Of a DNA stretch of 64,000 nt, positions 47,884 through 55,428 are shown piece after piece. The stretch is from Pseudomonas sp. SCB32 (GTDB lineage Bacteria > Pseudomonadota > Gammaproteobacteria > Pseudomonadales > Pseudomonadaceae): assembly GCF_009189165.1 (NCBI RefSeq), contig NZ_CP045118.1, positions 682,001 through 746,000 on the forward strand, in the 5' to 3' direction. Made by a program: the position numbers and the translations under genes. The notes under the pieces were generated by a model. That model ran no database searches and was not told the origin of the DNA. It worked only from the letters and a program-made list of their open reading frames with translations. How positions within the stretch are numbered: position 1 is the first letter of the stretch; each line of letters begins with the position of its first letter.

Positions 47884-48443
47884 AGAATCTGATTCGCCTG
47901 CGGGATGGCGTGGCGCAGGTGGCGCCGGACGATGCGTGGGAGTTGCTGCGCGAAGTACCGGAGGAGTTGCCGCGCGGAAACCTGATCCTGCCGCTGGCGG
48001 CCTGGTTGAACGCCACTCCCTGTAGGAGCGAGCTTGCTCGCGAACGGAGTTTTCCAGGTACGCCAGAGCTGGACGGTTCGCGAGCAAGCTCGCTCCTACA
48101 AGAACAGGGCGTGTGGCTCGGGCCGGATGATGATCCGCAACGGTTGGTCGTCCGGCTGGATGAACTGTCGCTGATCGCCATCGACTTCCCCAGCTTCCGC
48201 GACGGCCGTGGCTACAGCCTGGCCTACCTGCTGCGCAGTCGCCTGGGCTGGCGCGGCGAATTGCGCGCGGTGGGTGACGTACTGCGCGACCAGTTGGCGC
48301 ACATGCGCCAGTGCGGTTTCGACGCCTTCGCCGTGCGCGAGGACAAGTCGGTGGAGGACGCGCTCAAGGGCCTGGCGGGCCTGAGCGTGCTCTACGGCCG
48401 CTCGGTCATCGAGCCGCGTCCGCTGTTCCGTCGCCGCTCCTAG
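47880..48443 (+). CDS. DUF934 protein with an in-frame REP insertion
   Basis: 187 residues. DUF934 proteins follow cysI in many proteobacteria and are thought to aid sulfite reduction, but their role is not established. The N terminus (MKNLIRLRDGVAQVAPDDAW) and C-terminal two thirds (FPSFRDGRGYSLAYLLRSRLGWRGELRAVGDVLRDQL) are typical. Residues from about 46 to 76 (TPCRSELARER...GSRASSLLQEQ) are translated from a REP inverted repeat at 48021-48100 and have no counterpart in the family as I know it. The frame stays open. Confidence 0.85.
   Translation: MKNLIRLRDGVAQVAPDDAWELLREVPEELPRGNLILPLAAWLNATPCRSELARERSFPGTPELDGSRASSLLQEQGVWLGPDDDPQRLVVRLDELSLIAIDFPSFRDGRGYSLAYLLRSRLGWRGELRAVGDVLRDQLAHMRQCGFDAFAVREDKSVEDALKGLAGLSVLYGRSVIEPRPLFRRRS
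48021..48100. repeat. REP pair inside the DUF934 coding sequence
   Basis: Perfect 25-base inverted arms (48021-48045 and 48076-48100, outer end TGTAGGAGCGAGC) have a 30-base spacer. The arms are the same sequence as the REP pair at 33777-33845. The insertion keeps the reading frame. Confidence 0.9.
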
Positions 48444-48582
48444 GGGCGCCGGCCACGGGCGGTCGAGCCTGCAGCGGGTCGGCCGCGCTTGACGCTGTGC
48501 CGGGGCACAGGAAAAATGCGGTCATCATCCTCCGGTACCATGCGTGCCGGCGGTAACCCACGGATTCGAGTGACCCCAGACT

Positions 48583-49467
48583 ATGCGCATGCGCCTGATG
48601 CTGTTGGGCGGCGGTAATGCCCTTGGACAGGCGCTGATCCGCCTTGGCGCCGAGGAAGACATCGGCTTCCTCGCCCCCCGGCCGCCCGAAGGGGGTTGGG
48701 ACGCTTCCAGCCTCACCGTCCTGCTGGATGAAACCCGCCCCGACGCGGTGATCAATCTCGCGTACTACTTCGACTGGTTCCAGGCCGAGAGCGTCAGCGA
48801 TGCCCGCCTGGCCAGCCAGGAGCGCGCGGTGGAGCGCCTTTCCGAGCTCTGCCAGCACCACGAAATCCTGCTGATCCAGCCATCCAGCTACCGCGTGTTC
48901 GACGGCGCTCGCGCCACCGCCTACAGCGAGAAGGACGAGCCGCTGCCGCTGGGCCCGCGTGGCCAGGCACTGTGGCGCATGGAGCAGTGTGTCCGGGCGA
49001 CCTGCCCGCGCCATGTACTGCTGCGCTTCGGCTGGCTGATCGACGATAGCCTCGAAGGCTCGCTCGGCCGCTTCCTCGAACGCGCAGAGAAAGAGCAGGT
49101 GCTGTTCCTCGCCGACGACCGCCGTGGCAACCCGACGCCGGTGGACGATGCCGCGCGGGTAATCCTCTCGGTGCTCAAGCAGCTCGACTGCCAGGCACCA
49201 CTCTGGGGCACTTATCACTATGGCGGCCTGGAGGCCACCACCACCCTGTCCCTGGGCCAGGTGGTGCTGGGCGAGGCCCGTGCCTTCCACACCCTGGCCG
49301 TACAGGAACCGAGCCCGCAGGCCCATGCCGCGCGCCCGGACGCCAGCGACGAGCCGCAACACGCGGTACTCGCCTGCAAGAAGATCCTCCATACCTTCGG
49401 CATCAAGCCGCGCGCCTGGCGCGCCGGTCTGCCGGCACTGCTGGACCGTTACTATCGCCATGTCTGA
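48583..49467 (+). CDS. RmlD-like NAD(P)-binding protein (extended SDR)
   Basis: 294 residues. It has a Rossmann opening, MRLMLLGGGNALGQALIRLG, with an atypical glycine loop, then VINLAYYFDWFQAE and QPSSYRVFDG. It resembles the sugar-nucleotide reductase RmlD, but the usual YxxxK pair is not evident (GPRGQALWRME stands where it would be), so it may not be a reductase. It overlaps the epimerase gene by 8 bases and lies in the same order as the corresponding pair in P. aeruginosa. Confidence 0.75.
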   Translation: MRMRLMLLGGGNALGQALIRLGAEEDIGFLAPRPPEGGWDASSLTVLLDETRPDAVINLAYYFDWFQAESVSDARLASQERAVERLSELCQHHEILLIQPSSYRVFDGARATAYSEKDEPLPLGPRGQALWRMEQCVRATCPRHVLLRFGWLIDDSLEGSLGRFLERAEKEQVLFLADDRRGNPTPVDDAARVILSVLKQLDCQAPLWGTYHYGGLEATTTLSLGQVVLGEARAFHTLAVQEPSPQAHAARPDASDEPQHAVLACKKILHTFGIKPRAWRAGLPALLDRYYRHV

Positions 49468-50407
49468 ACGCCTATCCCCTTCCGCGAAGCCGATCCTCAT
49501 CACCGGCGGCGCGGGATTCATCGGCTCCCACCTGGCGGACGCGCTGCTGGCGCGGGGCTTCGCCGTGCGGGTGCTGGACGACCTGTCCACCGGCAAGCGC
49601 GAGAACCTCGATGAGCGTGTCGAACTGGTGGTTGGCAATGTCGCCGACGAGGCGCAACTGCGCAGCGCGTTGAGCGGCTGCCAGGCGGTGGCGCACCTGG
49701 CGGCCGTAGCGTCGGTGCAGGCTTCGGTGGACGACCCGGTGGCGACCCACCGCAGCAATTTCATCGGCACCCTGAATCTCTGCGAGGCCATGCGCCTGGA
49801 AGGCATCCAGCGCGTGCTGTTCGCCTCCAGTGCAGCGGTCTACGGGCAGAACGGCGAAGGCGCCGCCATCGACGAGAACACCGCCAAGGCGCCGCTGACG
49901 CCCTACGCCTCGGACAAGCTGGCCAGCGAGTACTACCTGGACTTCTACCGTCGCGAGCATGCGCTGGAGCCGGCGATCTTCCGCTTCTTCAATGTCTATG
50001 GACCGCGTCAGGACCCATCCTCGCCTTACTCGGGGGTGATCAGCATCTTCGCCCAGCGCGCCGAGCAGGGCCTGCCGATCACCGTGTTCGGCGATGGCGA
50101 GCAGACTCGCGATTTCATCTACGTCGGCGATCTGGTCAAGCTGCTGGTGCAGGCGTTGCTGGCGCAGGACGTGGCCGCGTCGGCGATCAACGTCGGGTTG
50201 GATCAATCCACCAGCCTGAACCAGCTGCTGACCGAGATCGGCAAGCTCACCGGCGGGCTACCGGCGGTCACCTATCAGCCGCCGCGCCCTGGCGACATCC
50301 GCCATTCCCGCGCTGACAACCGTCGCCTGCTGGAGCGTTTCAGCCTGGACGCGCCTACGCCGCTGGCGGACGGGCTGGCCCAGCTGATCACCACCAGGGT
50401 TTGTTGA
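49460..50407 (+). CDS. NAD-dependent sugar-nucleotide epimerase/dehydratase
   Basis: 315 residues from the ATG of MSERLSPSAKPILITGG, overlapping the previous gene. It has the extended SDR fold: GGAGFIGSHLADALL at 16-30, SSAAVYGQNGEG near 119, and YASDK with the catalytic Tyr and Lys near 150. FFNVYGPRQDPSSPYSGVISIF is typical of UDP-glucose 4-epimerase-like enzymes. The substrate is not known. Its 3' end overlaps the end of the convergent sirB-like gene by 20 bases. Confidence 0.88.
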   Translation: MSERLSPSAKPILITGGAGFIGSHLADALLARGFAVRVLDDLSTGKRENLDERVELVVGNVADEAQLRSALSGCQAVAHLAAVASVQASVDDPVATHRSNFIGTLNLCEAMRLEGIQRVLFASSAAVYGQNGEGAAIDENTAKAPLTPYASDKLASEYYLDFYRREHALEPAIFRFFNVYGPRQDPSSPYSGVISIFAQRAEQGLPITVFGDGEQTRDFIYVGDLVKLLVQALLAQDVAASAINVGLDQSTSLNQLLTEIGKLTGGLPAVTYQPPRPGDIRHSRADNRRLLERFSLDAPTPLADGLAQLITTRVC

Positions 50408-50744
50408 TCGCCAGCAGGAAGATGCCGGACAGGGAGGCCAGTGCCAGTACGCTGAGCACGGCCTTTCGTGGCCTCGAAATACTGCGCAGGGCGAACGCCG
50501 CCAGCACGATGTAAAGCACCAGCAGACCGATCTTGGCTTGCAGCCAGACCGGCAACGGCCAGGGCATCGCCAGGTGCACCAGGCCCAGGGCGCTGAGCAG
50601 CAACAGGGTATCGACCAGATGCGGCAGCCCACGCTGCCAGCCTGAAGGGCGCCTGCCCCACCAGCTCAGGCCCAGGCGCAGGACGAAGAGCACGGTAGTG
50701 ATGATCGCAAGGCTGACGTGCAGTGCTTTGAGTTCGAGGTACAT
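50388..50744 (-). CDS. SirB-family integral membrane protein
   Basis: 118 residues with four hydrophobic segments (about 7-24, 46-63, 71-87 and 97-113). The pattern LKALHVSLAIITTVLFVLR...LPHLVDTLLLLSALGL fits the SirB/YchQ family of unknown function. The gene ends within the epimerase gene on the other strand. Confidence 0.82.
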   Translation of the reverse strand: MYLELKALHVSLAIITTVLFVLRLGLSWWGRRPSGWQRGLPHLVDTLLLLSALGLVHLAMPWPLPVWLQAKIGLLVLYIVLAAFALRSISRPRKAVLSVLALASLSGIFLLAINKPWW

Positions 50745-50762
50745 ACCGGTTTCCTGAAGATG

Positions 50763-50788
50763 AAAAAGGCGCCCTTGGGCGCCTTTTT
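50763..50788. terminator. bidirectional intrinsic terminator between sirB-like gene and oprG
   Basis: A 12-base perfect stem (AAAAAGGCGCCC with its complement) has a TT loop, with A5 at one end and T5 at the other. On the minus strand it follows oprG by about 14 bases and so should end the oprG message. Confidence 0.85.
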
Positions 50789-50801
50789 CACGATTGCTCC
50801 G

Positions 50802-51521
50802 TCAGAAACGGTAGCCGAAACCGACCATGTATACCCAGGGGTCGATGTCGACATTGACCTTGGTCTTCTGCACGCCCAGTGCGGTCGGACCGTCGACGCT
50901 GGCCTTGGTGTCGATGTCCATGTACCAGACCGCGGCGTTGACGAAGGCGTGCTCGTTGAGCATGTAGTCCATGCCCAGCTCGGCGGCCAGGCCCCAGGAG
51001 TCCTGCAGCTCCAGGTTGCTGAAGCCCTGGTCCTTGCGGCTGCTGGTTAGGTCTTCCTGGAAGAAGGTGGTGTAGTTCACGCCCAGGCCGCCGTAGGGCT
51101 GGAAGGCGGAGTTGGTACCCCCCATGGGGTAGTACTGCAGCAGTACGGTCGGCGGCAGCTGCTTGACGTCGGCCAGCTTGCCATCCAGGCCGGACAGGCC
51201 GGTGGCGGCGTTCAGGCCCTTGACGTCGACCTGGTGCTTGAACGGAGTGGCGGCGACCAGCTCGACACCGATCTTGTCGGTGACGAGGTAGGCGAAGGTC
51301 AGGCCCAGTTGGGTGTCGCTGTTGACGGTAGCCTTGGTGCCGCTGACCTTGGCGCCGTCGAGCTTGATGTCGGAACTGCTATCGTCCGGGGCCACGGTGG
51401 CGATACCGCCGCGAACGAGGAAGTCGCCCGCCTTGTGCCCGCGGATAGTTTCGGCCTGGGCCACGACGGGGGCTGCGACGGCGAGTGCAAGAAGCGAGGT
51501 GGTGAGCCAGGACTTGCGCAT
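50802..51521 (-). CDS. oprG: outer membrane protein OprG (OmpW family)
   Basis: 239 residues from the ATG of MRKSWLTTSLLALAVAAPVVAQA (signal peptide cut near AQA-ET, about residue 23), after GGAGCTCATC. An eight-stranded barrel follows: repeats such as TQLGLTFAYLVTDKIGVELVAATPFKHQVDVKG and QPYGGLGVNYTTFF, ending VYMVGFGYRF with the C-terminal aromatic. It closely resembles P. aeruginosa OprG, a channel for small hydrophobic molecules induced when oxygen is low. Confidence 0.96.
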   Translation of the reverse strand: MRKSWLTTSLLALAVAAPVVAQAETIRGHKAGDFLVRGGIATVAPDDSSSDIKLDGAKVSGTKATVNSDTQLGLTFAYLVTDKIGVELVAATPFKHQVDVKGLNAATGLSGLDGKLADVKQLPPTVLLQYYPMGGTNSAFQPYGGLGVNYTTFFQEDLTSSRKDQGFSNLELQDSWGLAAELGMDYMLNEHAFVNAAVWYMDIDTKASVDGPTALGVQKTKVNVDIDPWVYMVGFGYRF

Positions 51522-51563
51522 GATGAGCTCCATATCTCTTTGGTATAAGTGTTGGTGCCCATC

Positions 51564-51604
51564 ATAGTAGACAGTGCTAAACGCGCACTTTTGATTTGGC
51601 TCAA
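51564..51604 (-). promoter_or_regulatory. ANR (FNR-type) box and promoter of oprG
   Basis: On the minus strand TTGAG-N4-ATCAA (51604-51591) matches the TTGAT-N4-ATCAA consensus at nine of ten positions. A -10 box TACTAT (51569-51564) puts the start near 51557. The box centre is then about 40.5-41.5 bases upstream, the class II activator geometry. Confidence 0.7.
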
Positions 51605-51654
51605 TAAAGCCCCCAAGCTTCGTAGTATCTCGGGGTGCGGCTAAGCGTCGCGTC

Positions 51655-52173
51655 TTATTGGCCGGTGTACTCGTAGGGTTCGATGCTGCTCGCCTGCATC
51701 TGGTAGCCCGCTTCGGCCAGGTCGCTCTCCACGGCCTTCACGCTGAGCTTGCCGATGATCCAGAACGGCTGGTACAGCTCGTCCACCTTGACCCCCTTGC
51801 CGCCGCGCACATAGACGATCTGGTTGGAAGGTGGCGGCGGCACGTGGATGCAGGCGCCGTAGTAGGGCACCAGCAGGAAGTCGCGGACGGTCTGGCCATC
51901 CTCGTCCACTTCCAGCGGCACGATGTAGCCCGGCATCTTCACTTCCTGCCCGTCCAGCGCCTGTACCACCGGGGCGTTGGGCGTCTGCTGCTTCACCGCC
52001 GGAGCGCTCTCTGAGTTCAGCACGTCGGAGAGCTTCGACAGATCATGCAGTGGCACCGGTGGCGGGGGCGGCGGTGCGCCCTCGGGGATCAGCTCGGGCC
52101 AGGTCAGCTCACGGGGCGCGGCCCAGACGGCGGCGCTGGTCAGCATCAGCAGCAGGAAAAGCAGGCGGCGCAT
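51655..52173 (-). CDS. DUF3299 periplasmic protein of the zinc operon
   Basis: 172 residues with a signal peptide (MRRLLFLLLMLTSAAVWA, cleavage near 18). After a proline-rich stretch (EGAPPPPPPVP), the DUF3299 domain reads LDGQEVKMPGYIVPLEVDEDGQTVRDFLLVPYYGACIHVPPPPSNQIV, with a single conserved Cys-His pair (GACIH) that could bind metal. It is fourth in the minus-strand operon that begins at 54866 with a Zur box, and is separated from the permease by a palindromic repeat. Confidence 0.85.
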   Translation of the reverse strand: MRRLLFLLLMLTSAAVWAAPRELTWPELIPEGAPPPPPPVPLHDLSKLSDVLNSESAPAVKQQTPNAPVVQALDGQEVKMPGYIVPLEVDEDGQTVRDFLLVPYYGACIHVPPPPSNQIVYVRGGKGVKVDELYQPFWIIGKLSVKAVESDLAEAGYQMQASSIEPYEYTGQ

Positions 52174-52194
52174 CGGGAATCCTCAGAGTCTGTT

Positions 52195-52316
52195 CATGAG
52201 CGAGCGAGCTGGCGCAGAACAAGGCGGAAATGGGGCAGGGAGCGGGGTTTACACGTTGTAAATGAGCATCCCTGACCCATTTCAACGCAGTTATGCCGAC
52301 GCGCAGCCGCTCATGG
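52195..52316. repeat. long imperfect palindromic dispersed repeat, copy 2
   Basis: Outer ends are CATGAGCG (52195-52202) and CGCTCATG (52309-52316). Inner blocks GGCGCAGAACAAGGCGGAAATGGG and CAACGCAGTTATGCCGACGCG match copy 1 at 39346-39462, and the core GTTTACACGTTGTAAATGAGCATCCC is symmetric. It sits between the permease and DUF3299 genes of the zinc operon. Confidence 0.8.
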
Positions 52317-52324
52317 GCTGGCTC

Positions 52325-53590
52325 TCAGAGGCGGATCGACAGCCCATCGGCCAGGGACTGCCGATAGGCGCGCCACGCCGGCACACAGCCGATCAGCAGC
52401 GCGGCGAGGAGTATGCCGCCGAGCAGCGACCATTCATAGGCGCTGGGCAGGGCCAGCGGCAGGAAGATGCCGTAGTTGGACTGGACAAAACCCTGGCTGC
52501 CGGCGATGCCGGCGTACAGCAGCCCGGTGCCCAGCGCCACGCCTGCCAGCGCCAGGGCGAAGGCCTCGGCCACTAGCAGGCCGAAAATGTGCCAGGGCCG
52601 TGCGCCCACCGAGCGCAGGATGGCCATCTCGCGGCGGCGCTCGTTGAGGCTGGTGAGAATGGCCGTGAGCATGCCGATCAGGCCGGTCAGCACCACGAAC
52701 AGCGAGACCACGAACAGCGCCTTTTCCGCCGTGCCCATCAGCCCCCACAGTTCCTGCAACGCAACGCCCGGGAGGATCGCCATCAGCGGCTCGCCGTCGT
52801 ACTCGTTGATCTGCCGCTGCAGGGTGAAGGTCGCCACCTTGCTCTTGAGTCCGAGCAGGAAGGCGGTGATGGCCTTGGGTTGCAGGTCCATCTCTCGCGC
52901 CTGGTCGGCGGTCACCTTGCCGGCGCCGCGCGCCGGAACGCCATTCTTCCAGTCGACGTGCAGCGCCTCCATGCCTTGCAGGGAAATATGCAGGGTGCGA
53001 TCCACCGGCGTACCGGTGCGCTTGAGGATGCCGACCACGGTGAAGGGCTTGTCGTCGTGCTGCACCAGGCTGATGGTGCTGACCCCGTGGGCGAGGACGA
53101 TCTTGTCACCGAGCTTGTAGTGCAGCGCTTCGGCGACTTCGGCGCCGAGCACGACGTCGAACAGGTCCTGGCCGAAGGGTCTGCCCTGGGCCAGCTCCAG
53201 CGTCTGTCCGCGACCGAAGCGGTAGTGCTCGAAGTAGCCGGTATCAGTACCCATGACGCGGTAGCCGCGGTGCGAGTCGCCCAGGGAAATCGGGATCGCC
53301 CATTTCACCAGTGGGCTGTGGCTGACCGTCTCAAAGCTTTCCCAACGGATGTTGTTGGTGGCGTTGCCGATGCGGAACACCGAGTAGAGCAGCAGGTTCA
53401 CCGAGCCGGAGCGTGCGCCGACGATCAGGTCGGTGCCGGAAATGGTGCTGGCGAAACTCGCCTTGGCCTCGGTGCGTACGCGCTCCACCGCCAGCAGCAG
53501 GCAGGCGGAGAGGGCGATGGCGAAGATGGTCAGCAGGGCGGTGAAGCGACGGTTGGACAGGCTGGCGAGCGCCAGGCGCAACAGGTACAT
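52325..53590 (-). CDS. ABC transporter permease (FtsX/MacB-like)
   Basis: 421 residues from the ATG of MYLLRLALASLSNRRFTALL. One membrane helix at about 17-35 is followed by a large periplasmic region (about 40-270). Three C-terminal helices with VLTGLIGMLTAILTSLNERRREMAILRSVGARPWHIF form the FtsX signature. It starts two bases after the ATPase stop. A zinc-related role is inferred from the Zur box and its neighbours. Confidence 0.9.
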   Translation of the reverse strand: MYLLRLALASLSNRRFTALLTIFAIALSACLLLAVERVRTEAKASFASTISGTDLIVGARSGSVNLLLYSVFRIGNATNNIRWESFETVSHSPLVKWAIPISLGDSHRGYRVMGTDTGYFEHYRFGRGQTLELAQGRPFGQDLFDVVLGAEVAEALHYKLGDKIVLAHGVSTISLVQHDDKPFTVVGILKRTGTPVDRTLHISLQGMEALHVDWKNGVPARGAGKVTADQAREMDLQPKAITAFLLGLKSKVATFTLQRQINEYDGEPLMAILPGVALQELWGLMGTAEKALFVVSLFVVLTGLIGMLTAILTSLNERRREMAILRSVGARPWHIFGLLVAEAFALALAGVALGTGLLYAGIAGSQGFVQSNYGIFLPLALPSAYEWSLLGGILLAALLIGCVPAWRAYRQSLADGLSIRL

Positions 53591-53592
53591 GC

Positions 53593-54300
53593 TCAGATTC
53601 CCGGAGCGCGGGCGGCGCGGTTGAGTTCGGCGAGGGAAACGCTGCGGTCGAACAGCGGCGCGAGGCTCTGGTCGTGGCTGACGAACAGCAGGCTGGCGCC
53701 GGCCTCGCGGCATTCGGCGAACAGCAGCTGGAGGAAGGCTTCGCGGGCGTCGGCATCCAGCGCCGAGGTTGGTTCGTCGGCGATCACCAGCTCCGGCTGG
53801 CCGATCAGCGCGCGAGCGGCGGCGACGCGCTGCTGCTGGCCGATGGACAGGCTATCGGCACGGCGTTCGATCAGCGCCGTATCGCCCAGGCCCAGGTGCC
53901 CCAGCAACGCCTCGGCGGCTTGCGCCACGCTGCCGTGGCGTGCCTTGGCACGCTCCGCGCGGCTACGCGAGAAATGGCAGGGCAGCTCGACGTTCTCCCG
54001 CACCGAGAGGAAGGGCAGCAGGTTGAATTGCTGGAAGATGTAGCCGGTGTGATCGACCCGGAAGTGGTCGCGGCGCGCCGATTTCATCTGCGCGATGTCC
54101 TCGCCCAGCAGGCTCACGCTGCCGCGCTGCGGACGCTGCACGCCACCGAGCAGGCCGAGCAGGGTGGTCTTGCCGCTGCCGGACGGCCCCTTGAGGAACA
54201 GGGTTTCGCCGCGGGCCAGTTGGAATGCGGGGATGTCCAGCAGCTCCGCCTGGCCGGGCCAGGCGAAGCCGAGGTTGTCGAGTGCGAGCAGTGCGGTCAT
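53593..54300 (-). CDS. ABC transporter ATP-binding protein
   Basis: 235 residues: Walker A GPSGSGKTT at 38-46, the Q loop YIFQQFNLLP near 85, the signature LSIGQQQR near 150 (the usual G-G is I-G here), Walker B LVIADEPTSALD and the switch His in VSHD. It is a LolD/MacB-type ATPase partner for the FtsX-like permease that follows. The start is MTALLALDNLGFAWPG. Confidence 0.93.
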   Translation of the reverse strand: MTALLALDNLGFAWPGQAELLDIPAFQLARGETLFLKGPSGSGKTTLLGLLGGVQRPQRGSVSLLGEDIAQMKSARRDHFRVDHTGYIFQQFNLLPFLSVRENVELPCHFSRSRAERAKARHGSVAQAAEALLGHLGLGDTALIERRADSLSIGQQQRVAAARALIGQPELVIADEPTSALDADAREAFLQLLFAECREAGASLLFVSHDQSLAPLFDRSVSLAELNRAARAPGI

Positions 54301-54314
54301 GTCGGGCGTCGGAG

Positions 54315-54866
54315 TCAGAGCGTCAGGGTCGGGTTGCCGGTGGTCAATTCTGCACCTTGCTGGCCGTTCGGGCCGATCAGTTGTACCTGAATTTTCTGGG
54401 TAGCCGGGAAGCGCTTGAACAGCGGCGCGAAATTCAGGTTGGCGAGGGCCTCGGGTTTGGCGCAGGTCAGCTGGTAGTGCGCGTGGATATCCGCGTGCTG
54501 ATGGCCCTCATGCTCGTCATGGTCACCGTCATCCGTGGCGGCGTCGCCGAACAGCGGACTCATCAGTTCCACCGACTGCACGCTGCACTGTGCCGAGGCC
54601 GGTGCGCCGAGCAGCTGCAGCGGCTGCTTGAGCTGCGCCTGGGCGGCGGCGACGGTGGCCTTGTCGGCATCGCTGGTGGCGAGGTGCTCGAAGCCCACGA
54701 GGTTCATGGCCGGGCTGTCCAGTTCCAGTTCCAGGGTCTTGCCGTCGAGGGCGACGTTGAGCTGGGCGACGCCGTGCTCGTGCTTGCCGAGGCTGCCGTG
54801 TTCATGTTCGTCGTGGGCTTGTACTGCGAGGGGCAACAGGGCGACAGCGAGGAGCAAGGGGCGCAT
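54315..54866 (-). CDS. ZrgA-like zinc-binding periplasmic protein (DUF2796)
   Basis: 183 residues. The signal peptide MRPLLLAVALLPLAVQA (cleavage near 17) is followed directly by HDEHEHGSLGKHEHGVAQ, and a second His/Asp-rich stretch DDGDHDEHEGHQHADIHAHY lies near 120. DUF2796 includes Vibrio ZrgA, which works with an ABC system in zinc uptake. It is first in the operon and 27 bases downstream of a Zur box. Confidence 0.88.
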   Translation of the reverse strand: MRPLLLAVALLPLAVQAHDEHEHGSLGKHEHGVAQLNVALDGKTLELELDSPAMNLVGFEHLATSDADKATVAAAQAQLKQPLQLLGAPASAQCSVQSVELMSPLFGDAATDDGDHDEHEGHQHADIHAHYQLTCAKPEALANLNFAPLFKRFPATQKIQVQLIGPNGQQGAELTTGNPTLTL

Positions 54867-54892
54867 GGGAGACTCCGACGGTTGAATGATTT

Positions 54893-54907
54893 TGTTACGT
54901 TATAACA
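54893..54907 (-). promoter_or_regulatory. Zur box upstream of the zinc operon
   Basis: TGTTATAACGTAACA on the minus strand matches the TGTTATA-N-TATAACA Zur pattern at 13 of 15 positions. It sits 27 bases upstream of the zrgA-like start, in an AT-rich patch. Zur with zinc should repress the operon. Confidence 0.7.
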
Positions 54908-54994
54908 GGTTAAATATTAACGCCAGCTTAGCGTGCGTTTGGCGCGACGACGATGCCGTGGGAGCATGCGCGAAAGGCCACGAGGAGAAGGGCG

Positions 54995-55342
54995 ATGCTG
55001 AGAATCAAGGGCACCATCGGCGACTGGCCGGTAGACCTGACCGTGGAGATGGATGACGCCGACTGGGCGCGGCTGGCGCAGAGCCTGCCAGCGGTGGCCG
55101 TTGCGCCCGCGGCACCGGCGCCAGCGGCAAGTGCTCCGGCCGATCAGTTGTGGCTGGCCGCGCAGGATCTGCTACGCCGAAGTGGCAGCACGGAAGGTCC
55201 GCAATTGCTGGGGGAGCTGGAGACGCTGGCGGGTAGCGCGGGGGCGGCGAAGGGCTTGCTGGTGCGCCTGCGCCATAGCCCCAAGGTGAAGATCGAGGTG
55301 CGCGAGGGCGTGCAGGTGTTCAACTGGGTCGAAGCGGAGTAA
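54995..55342 (+). CDS. hypothetical protein, 115 residues
   Basis: It starts MLRIKGTIGDWPVDLTVEMDDADWARLAQ (ATG after GAGGAGAAGGGCG), then an Ala/Pro-rich linker (about 35-50), then a helical part ending KVKIEVREGVQVFNWVEAE. No signal peptide, membrane segment or known motif is seen. A homologue occupies the same place in P. aeruginosa as far as I recall. It is divergent from the zinc operon and convergent with ybbN. Confidence 0.75.
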   Translation: MLRIKGTIGDWPVDLTVEMDDADWARLAQSLPAVAVAPAAPAPAASAPADQLWLAAQDLLRRSGSTEGPQLLGELETLAGSAGAAKGLLVRLRHSPKVKIEVREGVQVFNWVEAE

Positions 55343-55352
55343 CCGAGCTCCC

Positions 55353-55400
55353 TGTAGGAGCGCCCCATGGGCGCGATCGCGGGCATGGCCCGCTCCTACA
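55353..55400. repeat. REP-type inverted repeat
   Basis: It starts TGTAGGAGCG and ends CGCTCCTACA, with inner palindromes CGCCCCATGGGCG and GCGGGCATGGCCCGC. It lies between two convergent genes. Confidence 0.75.
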
Positions 55401-55403
55401 AGA

Positions 55404-55421
55404 AGGGCGCCTTGCGGCGCC
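55404..55421 (-). terminator. terminator after ybbN
   Basis: A seven-base stem GGGCGCC / GGCGCCC with a GCAA loop on the minus strand is followed by TTCTT. Confidence 0.55.
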
Positions 55422-55428
55422 CTGATCA

